Positions 9,735 to 17,519 of a DNA stretch of 64,000 nt are shown piece after piece; the stretch's first letter is position 1; every line of letters starts with the position of its first letter. The position numbers and the translations under genes were made by a program. The notes under the pieces are model-generated. The model saw nothing but the letters and a program-made list of their open reading frames with translations. It ran no database searches and was not told the DNA's origin. The DNA is taken from the NCBI GenBank assembly GCA_963846315.1, contig CAWJVM010000017.1:186001-250000 (forward strand), written 5' to 3'. The stretch is from RPQJ01 sp963846315. GTDB lineage: Bacteria > Pseudomonadota > Gammaproteobacteria > Steroidobacterales > Steroidobacteraceae.

Positions 9735-10832
9735 CTAGAGGTTCCACTCGACTTGCTGGCCCGGGAACGCGTCGATGCCTTCGAGCAGCGTCGCCACCCA
9801 GCGGTGCTCGTCCTCGGTCATTTCGGGCCGTGCGATGTCGAATTGCAGGACGACCCGGGCCTGGTCGCCGTCGTTCCAGGCCTCGTGGTCCATCGAATCG
9901 TCGAATACCCAGGCACGGCCCGCCTGCCACTCGCGCACGTCGTTGCCGACACGCAAGCGGCACTTTCCCGACGCGACCAGCGGCAGGTGCACCTGCAGGC
10001 GCGTATTGGTGGCCCCCTTCCGCGGAGCGAGATGCGTGCCCGGCGGCATCGGCGAGAACAGCACCGACGGCGAGTGGCCGGGGATCCGCGCCAGTGGCGC
10101 ATTGGCGAGTGCGGCGATCGTCGTCGGGCAACGCGCGGCGTTGGCCTCGTTCAGTTCACCGTTCTGCCAGAGGTAGACGGCATCGCCCTGCGCGACCGCC
10201 AGCCATTCCGCGCGGATGTCGTCGGTCGCGGCCTCGATCGCATCGAGCCACGGGAAGTCCGCGCGTTCGTAGAACTGCTTCTGCGGCAGCTGCGGAAAAT
10301 AGAAATGGTACGGCTCCTGCACGTGGATGCGCTTGCGGCCGAGCAGGATGTCGAGCGACTGGCCGACGCGGGTATCCGACTGCGATTCGTCGAAGCCACG
10401 CTGCCTGAGCCACGTGCGCAGGTGGTCGTCGTAGCGTTTCTCGTACTGTTCGCTCGCCTGCTGGACACGGCGCAACTCCGGCAGCAGGTCGGGCGACACC
10501 CTGTCGGGCGGCGGTGCCACTCGCAGTGCCGCGCGGTAGTACGCCGATGCTGCGCGAGTGTTGCCCGCCTGCCCGAAACCGTCGCCTTTCATCACCAGGG
10601 CGCGGATGTTGCGCGGATCGAGCGCGAGCACGCGGTCGACGGAGGCGCCCATGCCAGCCCAGTCCTGCAATGAGCGGCACGAGTACGCGAGCCCGAGCAT
10701 GACAGCGACATCGGCCTGCCCGGCCTGGGCGGCCTGCAGGAAGAGATCACGGGCGGCGCGGGGATCGCCGCGGCGAAGGGCATCGGCGGCGGCGCGCGCC
10801 AGCGCGGGGCCGTCGTTGAGGGGTGCATTCAT
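9735..10832 (-). CDS. TPR-containing aspartyl/asparaginyl beta-hydroxylase family protein
   Basis: 365 residues from the ATG at 10832 (MNAPLNDGPA). The first ~110 residues are alanine-rich helical repeats with TPR-like spacing (ARAAADALRRGDPRAARDLF; DRVLALDPRNIRALVMKGD). The C-terminal half carries the double-stranded beta-helix dioxygenase signature: GATNTRLQVHLPL with the first iron-binding His, and DDSMDHEAWNDGD with the second, followed by a conserved Arg in ARVVLQFD. The family uses Fe(II) and 2-oxoglutarate to hydroxylate Asp/Asn side chains; the target is unknown. It starts divergently from the GNAT gene. Confidence 0.85.
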   Translation of the reverse strand: MNAPLNDGPALARAAADALRRGDPRAARDLFLQAAQAGQADVAVMLGLAYSCRSLQDWAGMGASVDRVLALDPRNIRALVMKGDGFGQAGNTRAASAYYRAALRVAPPPDRVSPDLLPELRRVQQASEQYEKRYDDHLRTWLRQRGFDESQSDTRVGQSLDILLGRKRIHVQEPYHFYFPQLPQKQFYERADFPWLDAIEAATDDIRAEWLAVAQGDAVYLWQNGELNEANAARCPTTIAALANAPLARIPGHSPSVLFSPMPPGTHLAPRKGATNTRLQVHLPLVASGKCRLRVGNDVREWQAGRAWVFDDSMDHEAWNDGDQARVVLQFDIARPEMTEDEHRWVATLLEGIDAFPGQQVEWNL

Positions 10833-10918
10833 GGTGCGCGAAGGATAAGAGATCGGACCACGCCTTGGCAGGTTACTGCCCGACGACGCAGCAGGGCGAC
10901 CCGTGCGAGGATTCGCGC

Positions 10919-11482
10919 ATGAGCAGTGCGCCCTGGCCGAGGACAGCCCAAGCGTTGCCGGCAAACGTCGAAATCGTGCCGATCGGCCGGGCGCACCTCG
11001 CCGGTTTCCACGCCGCCCTCGACAGCGTCGCGAAGGAGCGCCGCTACCTCCCCATGCTCGAGGCGCCGTCGTTCGTGCGTACACGGCGGTTGGTGCTCGA
11101 TAGCCTGCAGGCGGGGGCGGTACACGTGGTCGCGGTAGCCGCTGGCGAGGTGATTGGCTGGTGCGACCTGCGGCCGAAAGCGGCGCCCACCCTGCGACAC
11201 AGTGCGGTATTGGGCATGGGAATCGTCGCGGCATTCCGCGGACGAGGCATCGGCAGTTGCATGCTCACCACCACGCTTGAACTGGCCCTGGCGCGAGGGA
11301 TCTGCAGGGCCGAGCTGATCGTGCGCACGGATAACGCCGCGGCCATCCGGCTCTATCGGCGCTTCGGGTTTGCCGACGAAGGCACGTGCCGTCGTTACCT
11401 GCGGGTCGACGGGGTCGATTACGACGCGCTGCTGATGGCGCGACTCGACTCCGGCCCGGGCCCCGCTGAATCGGGACGATAA
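10919..11482 (+). CDS. GNAT-family N-acetyltransferase
   Basis: 187 residues from ATG 10919, preferred to an in-frame start 96 bp upstream because residues before it are not domain-like and overlap the divergent gene. The acetyl-CoA site is visible as MGIVAAFRGRGIGSCML (R-x-x-G-x-G). Strand 5 and the C-terminal region follow (ELIVRTDNAAAIRLYRRFGF, then a tyrosine in VDYDALLM). This arrangement is typical of RimI/L-amino-acid-type acetyltransferases acting on small molecules or protein N-termini. Substrate cannot be read from the sequence. Confidence 0.87.
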   Translation: MSSAPWPRTAQALPANVEIVPIGRAHLAGFHAALDSVAKERRYLPMLEAPSFVRTRRLVLDSLQAGAVHVVAVAAGEVIGWCDLRPKAAPTLRHSAVLGMGIVAAFRGRGIGSCMLTTTLELALARGICRAELIVRTDNAAAIRLYRRFGFADEGTCRRYLRVDGVDYDALLMARLDSGPGPAESGR

Positions 11483-11659
11483 CGACTGACGGCGCCACAC
11501 CGGTGGCATCGGAGTGCTGACCGAAACGGTGCACGTACCCTGCAAGGCGGTGGTCCGCGAGCGCTATAATCGTGCGCGCGGGGCTGGCACGCCACCGCCG
11601 AAGCCAGCTTTTCTCGTACATCCCTCTGATTTAGTTGAACTTCTGCCAACCCGTTCCGA

Positions 11660-11675
11660 CTGGCACGCAAGTTGC
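11660..11675 (+). promoter_or_regulatory. Sigma-54 (RpoN) promoter, -24/-12
   Basis: CTGGCACGCAAGTTGC matches the RpoN consensus YTGGCACGNNNNTTGC at every fixed position, with GG at 11662-11663 and GC at 11674-11675 separated by the required 10 bp. It lies 30 bp before the LysR start codon, giving a short leader of roughly 18 bases. Such promoters need an enhancer-binding activator, whose site is not evident upstream. Confidence 0.75.
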
Positions 11676-11704
11676 CCGTAGTTTACGAAACAAGCGGAAC
11701 GAAC

Positions 11705-12616
11705 ATGGTTGCCCAGATCAGGACGCCGCCGCTGCGGCTGCTGCGAGCTTTCTGCCTCGCGGCACGTCACTCGAGTTTCAAGGATGCGGCAGATCGTCTG
11801 GCGCTGACGCCGTCGGCCGTCAGCCACCAGGTCAAGGAACTTGAGGAGCAGCTCGGCGTCACGTTGTTTCAACGCCGAACCCGTTCCGTCGTACTCACGC
11901 CGGTTGGACGGCAACTGTTGGACGACCTCGAGCCGGCGCTGATGGCATTGAGTGCGGCCATCGAACGAACGCGCAACACGTCGGGTGCGCGGCGTCAGTT
12001 GACGATCGTGATGCCACCGTTTTTCGCCAGCGAGCTGTTTGCGCCGCGACTTCCCGACTTCCACGCTCATCACCCCGGCATCGACATCCAGGTCGACACG
12101 CATGACCCGCGACCTGGCCAGCATTCGGGGTTCACGGACGTTTCGATCGTGCTGTCGGGCAATCCTCCCACCGACACGGACGTCGAAGCCGTTCGCCTGA
12201 TGCCCTTGCAGCTGGTGGCGGCGGCATCGCCGAAAGTGGCCAATTCCATGGTCGGCAAGGCGAGTGCCGACGCGTTCGACGGCCAGACCCTGATCATGCA
12301 CCGCAGCTTCCGCAGCGACGTCTGGGACCTCTGGCTCAACCAGGTCGGGCTCGACCTGCGCCGGGTCAGCAACGTGGTCGAATTCGACAACATGGTCGCC
12401 GTTGCCCGCGCCGCCGAGCGCGATGGCGGCATCGCGCTGGTGCCGTCGATCGTCTGCCAGCCGTGGTTCGAGCGCGGTGCGCTGGTGCACATCCAGGGGT
12501 TCGACCTGCGCGGCGACGAGGCCTACTACCTCGTGGCCCGGCGCGGCGATTTCGAACGTTCCGAGGTGCGCGCCCTGGTCGCGTGGTCGATTGAACAATT
12601 CCAGGTCCCGGTCTGA
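11705..12616 (+). CDS. LysR-family transcriptional regulator
   Basis: 303 residues from ATG 11705 (MVAQIRTPPLRLLRAF). A TTG 33 bp upstream is in frame but overlaps the sigma-54 -12 element, which argues for the ATG. The winged helix-turn-helix is at about residues 8-65 (SSFKDAADRLALTPSAVSHQ). The helical linker and a periplasmic-binding-protein-like effector domain follow. The N-terminal pattern is closest to GcvA/AmpR-type regulators. No divergently transcribed target adjoins it; the upstream gene is a co-directional acetyltransferase. The sigma-54 promoter is unusual for a LysR gene and ties its expression to an RpoN-dependent activator. Confidence 0.9.
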   Translation: MVAQIRTPPLRLLRAFCLAARHSSFKDAADRLALTPSAVSHQVKELEEQLGVTLFQRRTRSVVLTPVGRQLLDDLEPALMALSAAIERTRNTSGARRQLTIVMPPFFASELFAPRLPDFHAHHPGIDIQVDTHDPRPGQHSGFTDVSIVLSGNPPTDTDVEAVRLMPLQLVAAASPKVANSMVGKASADAFDGQTLIMHRSFRSDVWDLWLNQVGLDLRRVSNVVEFDNMVAVARAAERDGGIALVPSIVCQPWFERGALVHIQGFDLRGDEAYYLVARRGDFERSEVRALVAWSIEQFQVPV

Positions 12617-12699
12617 CTCCAAACCGGCGAGGGTGACGAAAGGTCATTCATCGATTGATGGAACTTCGTTTGTCGCACTGCAGCATCAGACGTAGTCTC

Positions 12700-12872
12700 A
12701 ACCCGTCCAACGGTTTCGTTGATGTGGCTCGGGGGGGCACTCCCCCTGCAACCCCCGCTACATGAACCCGTCGGAACTTGCCGGGTGGCCTGGGACGCAC
12801 TCCCCCTGCTCCCCCAGGCCATCTCGGCAAGTTATTTCTTCGATCAAGAAGGCGCCTCGGGCGCCTTTTTTT
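12700..12872 (+). ncRNA. Candidate small RNA with two C-rich hairpin loops
   Basis: Four stem-loops follow one another: a 5-bp hairpin at 12708-12721; a 12-bp stem with a 2-base bulge at 12722-12763; a long stem at 12775-12833 (9+9 bp with an internal loop); and an intrinsic terminator at 12849-12872. Both main apical loops contain the same 13-mer GCACTCCCCCTGC, at 12737-12749 and 12797-12809, exactly 60 bp apart. Small RNAs that expose C-rich loops to pair with G-rich ribosome-binding sites are known, for example sX13 in Xanthomonas. No open reading frame explains the conservation. The 5' end is uncertain and only a weak -35/-10 (TTGTCG, 17 bp, TAGTCT) is visible. In the first hairpin an alternative GGGGG/CCCCC pairing could sequester the loop. 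Confidence 0.6.
12849..12872 (+). terminator. Rho-independent terminator
   Basis: The 8-bp perfect stem AAGGCGCC/GGCGCCTT with a TCG loop is followed by an uninterrupted T run (seven Ts including the stem end). It closes the candidate small RNA on the plus strand. Confidence 0.85.
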
Positions 12873-12908
12873 GTCTGGCAACACAGCCACGCGCCAATTG
12901 CAGGCGGC

Positions 12909-12972
12909 CGATCGGGTGCCTTTCCCCGAGCTTGGAAAGGCAGACACGCGCTCGGGGAAAGGCACCCGATCG
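12909..12972 (+). repeat. Palindromic repeat, copy A (23-bp stem)
   Basis: Positions 12909-12931 and 12950-12972 are perfect 23-bp inverted repeats around an 18-base loop. The loop and its borders (CTTGGAAAGGCAG and onward, 22 bases) recur on the opposite strand in copy B at 13201-13264, where the stem sequence is different. There is no T tract, so it is not a simple terminator. It resembles a REP/palindromic-unit family, but family membership cannot be tested here. Confidence 0.65.
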
Positions 12973-12993
12973 ACCGCTTGCGAGACAGCACCT

Positions 12994-13027
12994 GTGCGGA
13001 TTCTCGCCAGGGCCCGAGAATCCGCAC
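12994..13027 (+). repeat. Short inverted repeat
   Basis: GTGCGGATTCTCG at 12994-13006 and its exact reverse complement at 13015-13027 enclose an 8-base loop. It stands between two larger palindromic repeats and has no T tract. The remaining stretch, 13028-13200, shows no gene or further structure that I could support. Confidence 0.5.
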
Positions 13028-13200
13028 GGTGCATGCAGCCTGCCAGGTATCGGTCGGAGCTGCCGGTAATCCCCTGCTTGCCCGTAGCCGGTGATCCAAT
13101 TGCCGTGGCTCGAGACTGCGATCCGATTCTCGCAACGCTGCGTGCGCCGTGCGAAGTCTTCGGCACGAAGACGAAGCTCAGGCGCGTGACGTCAGGCGTT

Positions 13201-13340
13201 CGATCCGGCGTGTCCTGGCGCGCGCGTGTCTGCCTTTCCAAGCGCGACGGGACACGCCGGATCGGACGCACTCACCCGACTCGAACGCCTGCCACCAGAG
13301 TTTGTCTGCCATTCCAAGCTCGGGGAAAGGTCCCGGATCG
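13201..13340 (-). repeat. Palindromic repeat copies B and C
   Basis: Copy B: 13201-13215 and 13250-13264 are 15-bp perfect inverted repeats. On the minus strand the interior contains the same 22 bases as the loop of copy A (GCTTGGAAAGGCAGACAC and onward). Copy C, at about 13308-13340 on the minus strand, keeps a degenerate version (CTTGGAATGGCAGACA) plus the adjoining CCTTTCCCCGAG of the copy A stem but lacks a matching second arm. The element lies between the small-RNA locus and the 3' end of the HNH gene. Confidence 0.6.
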
Positions 13341-13372
13341 GTTGCTTGCAACCAGCACACGCTGCGCAGCGA

Positions 13373-13999
13373 CTAGCCCCTCGCAGCCGCACCCTGCCGC
13401 AAGCGCTCGTGCAAGGGGCTGGACCGCGGAAAGTGCGCCAGCAGGTACTCCATCTGGTCGGCCAGCACACGCCGGCCCTTGAGGTAGATGTATTCCGCGT
13501 AGCTCGGCGTGAACGGCACCGCAATCAGCTGCAGCTTGGCCTGCTCGGGAGTGCGCCACGCCTTGAGGTTGTTGCAGCGGCGGCAGGCCGTGACGACGTT
13601 GTTCCAGGTGTCCTGCCCACCGCGGGAAATGGGCGTGACGTGGTCACGCGAGAGCTGGCCGGTGGGGAAGCGCTGGGCGCAGTACAGGCACAGGTGCGCG
13701 TCGCGCCGGAACAGGGTTTCGTTGTTGAGCGGCGGCACGTAACCGTGGTGCCGGCCACCGGGGTTGTGGCTGTGGCCGATCGTCGCCACGATTGAACTTA
13801 CCTTGACGATGGTTCGCTCGCCCGTGCGCGCGCTGACGCCGCCTCGCAGCGAAAAGAGGGTTTGACCGAACGCGTAGGCGACCTGTCCCATGAAGTGCAA
13901 CCGGACCGCGTCCCGGTAGTCGATCCACTCCAGGGGCATTCCCGAGACGTCCGTCCGCAGGACTTCCTGCGAAAGTGCGTACTGCGAAAGCGCGCGCAT
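13373..13999 (-). CDS. HNH endonuclease family protein
   Basis: 208 residues from the ATG at 13999 (MRALSQYALSQEVLR); an upstream ATG at 14062 would add 21 residues that overlap the probable promoter of pntA. The HNH core is complete: CLYCAQRF supplies the first zinc Cys pair, SRDHVTPISRGG the catalytic His region, TWNNVVTACRRCNN the central Asn and second Cys pair. The N-terminal GMPLEWIDYRDAVRLHFMGQV region is typical of a widespread stand-alone HNH family in Gammaproteobacteria whose biological role is not established. It is divergent from pntA, with 124 bp between starts, and its 3' end borders the palindromic repeats. Confidence 0.88.
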   Translation of the reverse strand: MRALSQYALSQEVLRTDVSGMPLEWIDYRDAVRLHFMGQVAYAFGQTLFSLRGGVSARTGERTIVKVSSIVATIGHSHNPGGRHHGYVPPLNNETLFRRDAHLCLYCAQRFPTGQLSRDHVTPISRGGQDTWNNVVTACRRCNNLKAWRTPEQAKLQLIAVPFTPSYAEYIYLKGRRVLADQMEYLLAHFPRSSPLHERLRQGAAARG

Positions 14000-14123
14000 C
14001 CCGTGAAGATACGGCACCGCTGTGCAATAATCCACGGCTGTTTTGCAGCCGTGCTTTTCCAAAATATCCCTTTCACGGCAGCGGCTTAGCCGCGTCCGGG
14101 TTGCGGGGAGGATGCCAGAACCT

Positions 14124-15713
14124 ATGTCGCTAACGATCGGAGTGCCGCGCGAAACCTACGCCGGCGAAAAACGCGTCGCCGCCGTCCCGGAAGTGGTCGA
14201 GAAGCTGCTCAAGCTCGGCTTCGCGGTCCGCGTCGAAAGCGACGCCGGGGCCGCCGCCCACTTCAGTGACGAAACGTATCAGGCCGCAGGCGCGCAGATC
14301 GCAGGCAGCGCCGCAGAGCTGATGGGCGGTGCGGACATCATCTTCAAGGTGCGCGCGCCGGCCCCTGAGGAGATTGCGCTGATGAAACCGGGCAGCACGC
14401 TCGTCAGCTTCATCTGGCCTGCGCAGAACCCGCAGCTCATGCAGCAGCTGGCCGACCGCAAGCTGACCGTACTGGCCATCGACTCCTTGCCGCGCCAGCT
14501 CTCTCGCGCCCAGAAGATGGACGCGCTCACCTCCATGGCCAGCATCAGCGGTTACCGCGCCGTGATCGAAGCTGCCAACGCTTTCGGCCGCTTCTTCAAC
14601 GGCCAGGTCACCGCGGCGGGCAAGATTCCGCCGGCCAAGGTCTTCGTTGCCGGTGCCGGCGTCGCCGGCCTGGCGGCCATCGGCACGGCCGCCAACCTGG
14701 GCGCCATCGTGCGCGCCAACGACACGCGCGCCGAAGTGGCCGACCAGGTCGTGTCGCTGGGCGGCGAATTCGTCAAGGTCGACTACGAAGAGGAAGGCTC
14801 CGGCGGCGGCGGTTACGCCAAGGTGATGAGCGAAGGCTTCCAGCAGGCGCAGCGCGAGATGTACGCGAAGCAGGCCAGGGAGGCCGACATCATCATCACG
14901 ACTGCCCTGATCCCGGGCAAGCCCGCGCCCAAGCTCATCACCGCCGAGATGGTGCAGAGCATGAAGCCGGGCAGCGTCATCGTCGACATGGCGGGCGAGC
15001 AGGGTGGCAACTGCGAACTCACGGTTCCCGGCGAGGCCGTGGTCAGGCACGGCGTCACGATCATCGGCTACACCGACCTGGTCAGCCGCCTGGCCAAGCA
15101 GTCCTCGACCCTGTACTCGACCAACCTGCTGCGGGTGACCGAGGAACTCTGCAAGACCAAGGATGGCGTCATCAACGTCAACATGGACGACGATGCCATT
15201 CGCGGCCTGACCGTCGTCAAGGACGGTGTCGTCACCTGGCCGGCACCACCGCTCAAGCTCCCGGCCGCGCCGGCCAAGCCGGCGGCAACGGCTGCCACGC
15301 CCGCGAAGAAGTCCGGCCACGGTCATGGCGCGAGTGAACCCGCTTCGGCCACGAGCCTCGCAGTCACGTTCGGCCTGGGTGCACTGCTGTTCTGGCTGGT
15401 CGGCGCCTTTGCGCCCGCTTCGTTCCTCGCTCACTTCACCGTGTTCATCCTCGCCTGCTTCATCGGCTACATGGTGGTGTGGAACGTCACGCCTGCATTG
15501 CACACGCCGCTCATGAGCGTGACCAACGCGATCTCCAGCATCATCGCGATCGGCGCACTGGTGCAGGTGGCGCCACCGCTCGGTGACGCGGCAGCAGACC
15601 GACCGGGAACCCTCATTCTCGGTCTCGCGGTCCTGGCGCTCACGCTCACCGCGATCAACATGTTCGGCGGCTTCGCCGTCACGCGTCGCATGCTTGCGAT
15701 GTTCCGCAAATAA
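14124..15713 (+). CDS. pntA: NAD(P) transhydrogenase alpha subunit
   Basis: 529 residues from ATG 14124; a GGGGAGG at 14105-14111 lies 12 bases before it and is too close to the alternative ATG at 14112. The NAD(H)-binding domain I begins MSLTIGVPRETYAGEKRVA and includes the nucleotide loop GAGVAGLAAIGTA near residues 170-185. A flexible Ala/Pro/Lys linker around 400-430 leads to a short membrane domain of four helices, as in the single-chain E. coli PntA (510 residues). The enzyme couples proton re-entry to NADPH formation from NADH in the inner membrane. It is followed 12 bp downstream by pntB. Confidence 0.96.
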   Translation: MSLTIGVPRETYAGEKRVAAVPEVVEKLLKLGFAVRVESDAGAAAHFSDETYQAAGAQIAGSAAELMGGADIIFKVRAPAPEEIALMKPGSTLVSFIWPAQNPQLMQQLADRKLTVLAIDSLPRQLSRAQKMDALTSMASISGYRAVIEAANAFGRFFNGQVTAAGKIPPAKVFVAGAGVAGLAAIGTAANLGAIVRANDTRAEVADQVVSLGGEFVKVDYEEEGSGGGGYAKVMSEGFQQAQREMYAKQAREADIIITTALIPGKPAPKLITAEMVQSMKPGSVIVDMAGEQGGNCELTVPGEAVVRHGVTIIGYTDLVSRLAKQSSTLYSTNLLRVTEELCKTKDGVINVNMDDDAIRGLTVVKDGVVTWPAPPLKLPAAPAKPAATAATPAKKSGHGHGASEPASATSLAVTFGLGALLFWLVGAFAPASFLAHFTVFILACFIGYMVVWNVTPALHTPLMSVTNAISSIIAIGALVQVAPPLGDAAADRPGTLILGLAVLALTLTAINMFGGFAVTRRMLAMFRK

Positions 15714-15725
15714 GGGGCCGCAAGC

Positions 15726-17144
15726 ATGACCGCAAATATCGCAACGATGGCCTACATCGCCGCCATCATCCTGTTCATCCTGAGCCTGGGCGGCCTCTCC
15801 AACCCGGAGTCCTCGCGACGCGGCAACCTGTACGGCATGATCGGCATGGCCATCGCCGTGATCGCGACAGTGTTCGGCCCGCGCGTCACGCTCGCCGGCA
15901 TTCCGTACATCGTCGGCGCGCTGCTGGTGGGCGGATCGATCGGCCTGTACGCGGCCAGAAAAGTTCAGATGACGCAGATGCCGGAGCTGGTCGCGCTGAT
16001 GCACAGCCTGGTCGGCCTCGCGGCCTGCCTCGTGGGCTTCGCGAGCTACGTCGACACGTCAACGGTGTTCCCGACGGAGGCCGAGAAGGCCATTCACGAA
16101 GTCGAGATCTACATCGGCATCCTCATCGGCGCCGTGACGTTCTCGGGCTCGCTGATCGCGTTCGGCAAGCTGAACGGCAAGATCGGCGGCAAGCCGATGC
16201 TGCTGCCGGGGCGCCATTGGCTCAATCTCGCCGGCCTGATCGGCGTGATCTTCTTCGGCGTGCAGTTCCTGAACGCGCACGACATCAATGCGGGAATGCT
16301 TCCGCTCATCGCGATGACGGTGATTGCGCTGCTCTTCGGCATCCACATGGTGATGGCGATCGGCGGCGCCGACATGCCGGTCGTGGTCTCGATGCTCAAC
16401 AGCTATTCGGGCTGGGCCGCGGCCGCGACGGGCTTCATGCTCGCGAACGACCTGCTGATCGTGACCGGCGCACTCGTCGGTTCGTCTGGCGCGATCCTGT
16501 CGTACATCATGTGTCGTGCGATGAATCGAAATTTCCTGAGCGTCATCGCCGGCGGCTTCGGCACCGGCGGCGGCACTGCACCGGCCGCGGCAGGCGCAGG
16601 TGCGCAGCCGGCCGGTGAAGTGACGCCGATCAGCTCGGTCGAGACGGCCGAACTGCTGCGCAACTCGAAGCACGTGATCATCGTGCCGGGGTACGGCATG
16701 GCCGTCGCACAGGCGCAGCACACGGTCTACGAGATCACGAAGTTCCTGCGCGAGAAAGGCGTCAACGTGCGCTTCGGCATTCACCCGGTCGCGGGTCGCA
16801 TGCCGGGCCACATGAACGTGCTGCTGGCGGAAGCGAAAGTGCCTTACGACATCGTGCTCGAGATGGACGAACTGAACGACGACTTCCCGAACACCGATGT
16901 CACGATGGTCATCGGCGCCAACGACATCGTGAACCCGGCCGCCGAGGAAGATCCGACCAGCCCCATTGCCGGCATGCCGGTGCTGCAGGTATGGAAGTCG
17001 AAGACCTCGATCGTGATGAAACGCTCGATGGCCTCGGGCTACGCCGGCGTCGACAATCCGCTGTTCTACAAGGAGAACAACCGGATGCTGTTCGGCGACG
17101 CGAAGAAGATGCTCGACGAGGTGCTGGTCGCGCTCAAGAGCTGA
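15726..17144 (+). CDS. pntB: NAD(P) transhydrogenase beta subunit
   Basis: 472 residues. The first ~265 residues form the multi-helix membrane domain II, including the conserved GIHMVMAIGGADMPVVVSML segment of the proton channel. A glycine/alanine-rich hinge follows, and the C-terminal NADP(H)-binding domain III contains VPGYGMAVAQAQHTVYE and the fold-closing YAGVDNPLFY. Length and order match E. coli PntB (462). Together with pntA it makes the proton-translocating transhydrogenase, which can supply NADPH or balance the NAD(P) pools used by the Hox and Nfn-like enzymes elsewhere in the window. Confidence 0.97.
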   Translation: MTANIATMAYIAAIILFILSLGGLSNPESSRRGNLYGMIGMAIAVIATVFGPRVTLAGIPYIVGALLVGGSIGLYAARKVQMTQMPELVALMHSLVGLAACLVGFASYVDTSTVFPTEAEKAIHEVEIYIGILIGAVTFSGSLIAFGKLNGKIGGKPMLLPGRHWLNLAGLIGVIFFGVQFLNAHDINAGMLPLIAMTVIALLFGIHMVMAIGGADMPVVVSMLNSYSGWAAAATGFMLANDLLIVTGALVGSSGAILSYIMCRAMNRNFLSVIAGGFGTGGGTAPAAAGAGAQPAGEVTPISSVETAELLRNSKHVIIVPGYGMAVAQAQHTVYEITKFLREKGVNVRFGIHPVAGRMPGHMNVLLAEAKVPYDIVLEMDELNDDFPNTDVTMVIGANDIVNPAAEEDPTSPIAGMPVLQVWKSKTSIVMKRSMASGYAGVDNPLFYKENNRMLFGDAKKMLDEVLVALKS

Positions 17145-17156
17145 GGTCGCTTGCCT

Positions 17157-17177
17157 CTCCCGCCGGCACGGCGGGAG
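17157..17177 (+). terminator. Hairpin after pntB, weak terminator candidate
   Basis: A perfect 9-bp stem (CTCCCGCCG / CGGCGGGAG) with a 3-base loop starts 13 bp after the pntB stop. There is no T run after it, so it may only protect the transcript end or be part of a dispersed repeat. Confidence 0.35.
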
Positions 17178-17244
17178 GTCGCGCGCAGTGCGGGTGAGGG
17201 TTCCGGTCTGCGCCGCGGACGGGGGCGCTGGAGGCAACCGGCAC

Positions 17245-17469
17245 GCCTTCGCCAATCAGGACGGGACCTTCTCCCGGCGCCGGGGTCTCACGCGCTTCGT
17301 GAATCGCGCGGAGGAACCGCACGATTCACGGCGACCCTTGCTCGAGCGAGAGCGAAGCGATGGTGCCAGCGCAGTAGCGACCCGGCTGCAGTGCCGCTTC
17401 GCTCTTGACGCTCGAGCTGCGGCGTTCGACACGGCGCCGGGAGAAGGTCCCGTCCTGATTGGCGAAGGC
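17245..17469. mobile_element. MITE-like palindromic element, 225 bp
   Basis: Positions 17245-17282 and 17432-17469 are perfect 38-bp inverted repeats. The 149 bp between them contains further self-complementary pieces: CGTGAATCG/CGATTCACG near 17299-17331, and GCTCGAGCG with AGAGCGAAGCG pairing across the centre with a 3-base bulge. The whole could fold as one long hairpin. It encodes no protein and sits in the 375-bp gap between pntB and the DUF3106 gene. I see no convincing target-site duplication, so mobility is inferred from the structure only. Confidence 0.6.
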
Positions 17470-17519
17470 TGCGGTGGCGGTGACCCCATCGCATTCTGCC
17501 GCGAGCGCAACGGCGACGC

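Noticed and set aside
12722..12833. tRNA or 6S RNA at the double hairpin
   Set aside because: No cloverleaf, T-loop (GTTCRANNC) or CCA-like end, and the bubble-in-long-hairpin layout of 6S RNA is missing. The two separate stem-loops with equal C-rich loops fit a different small RNA.
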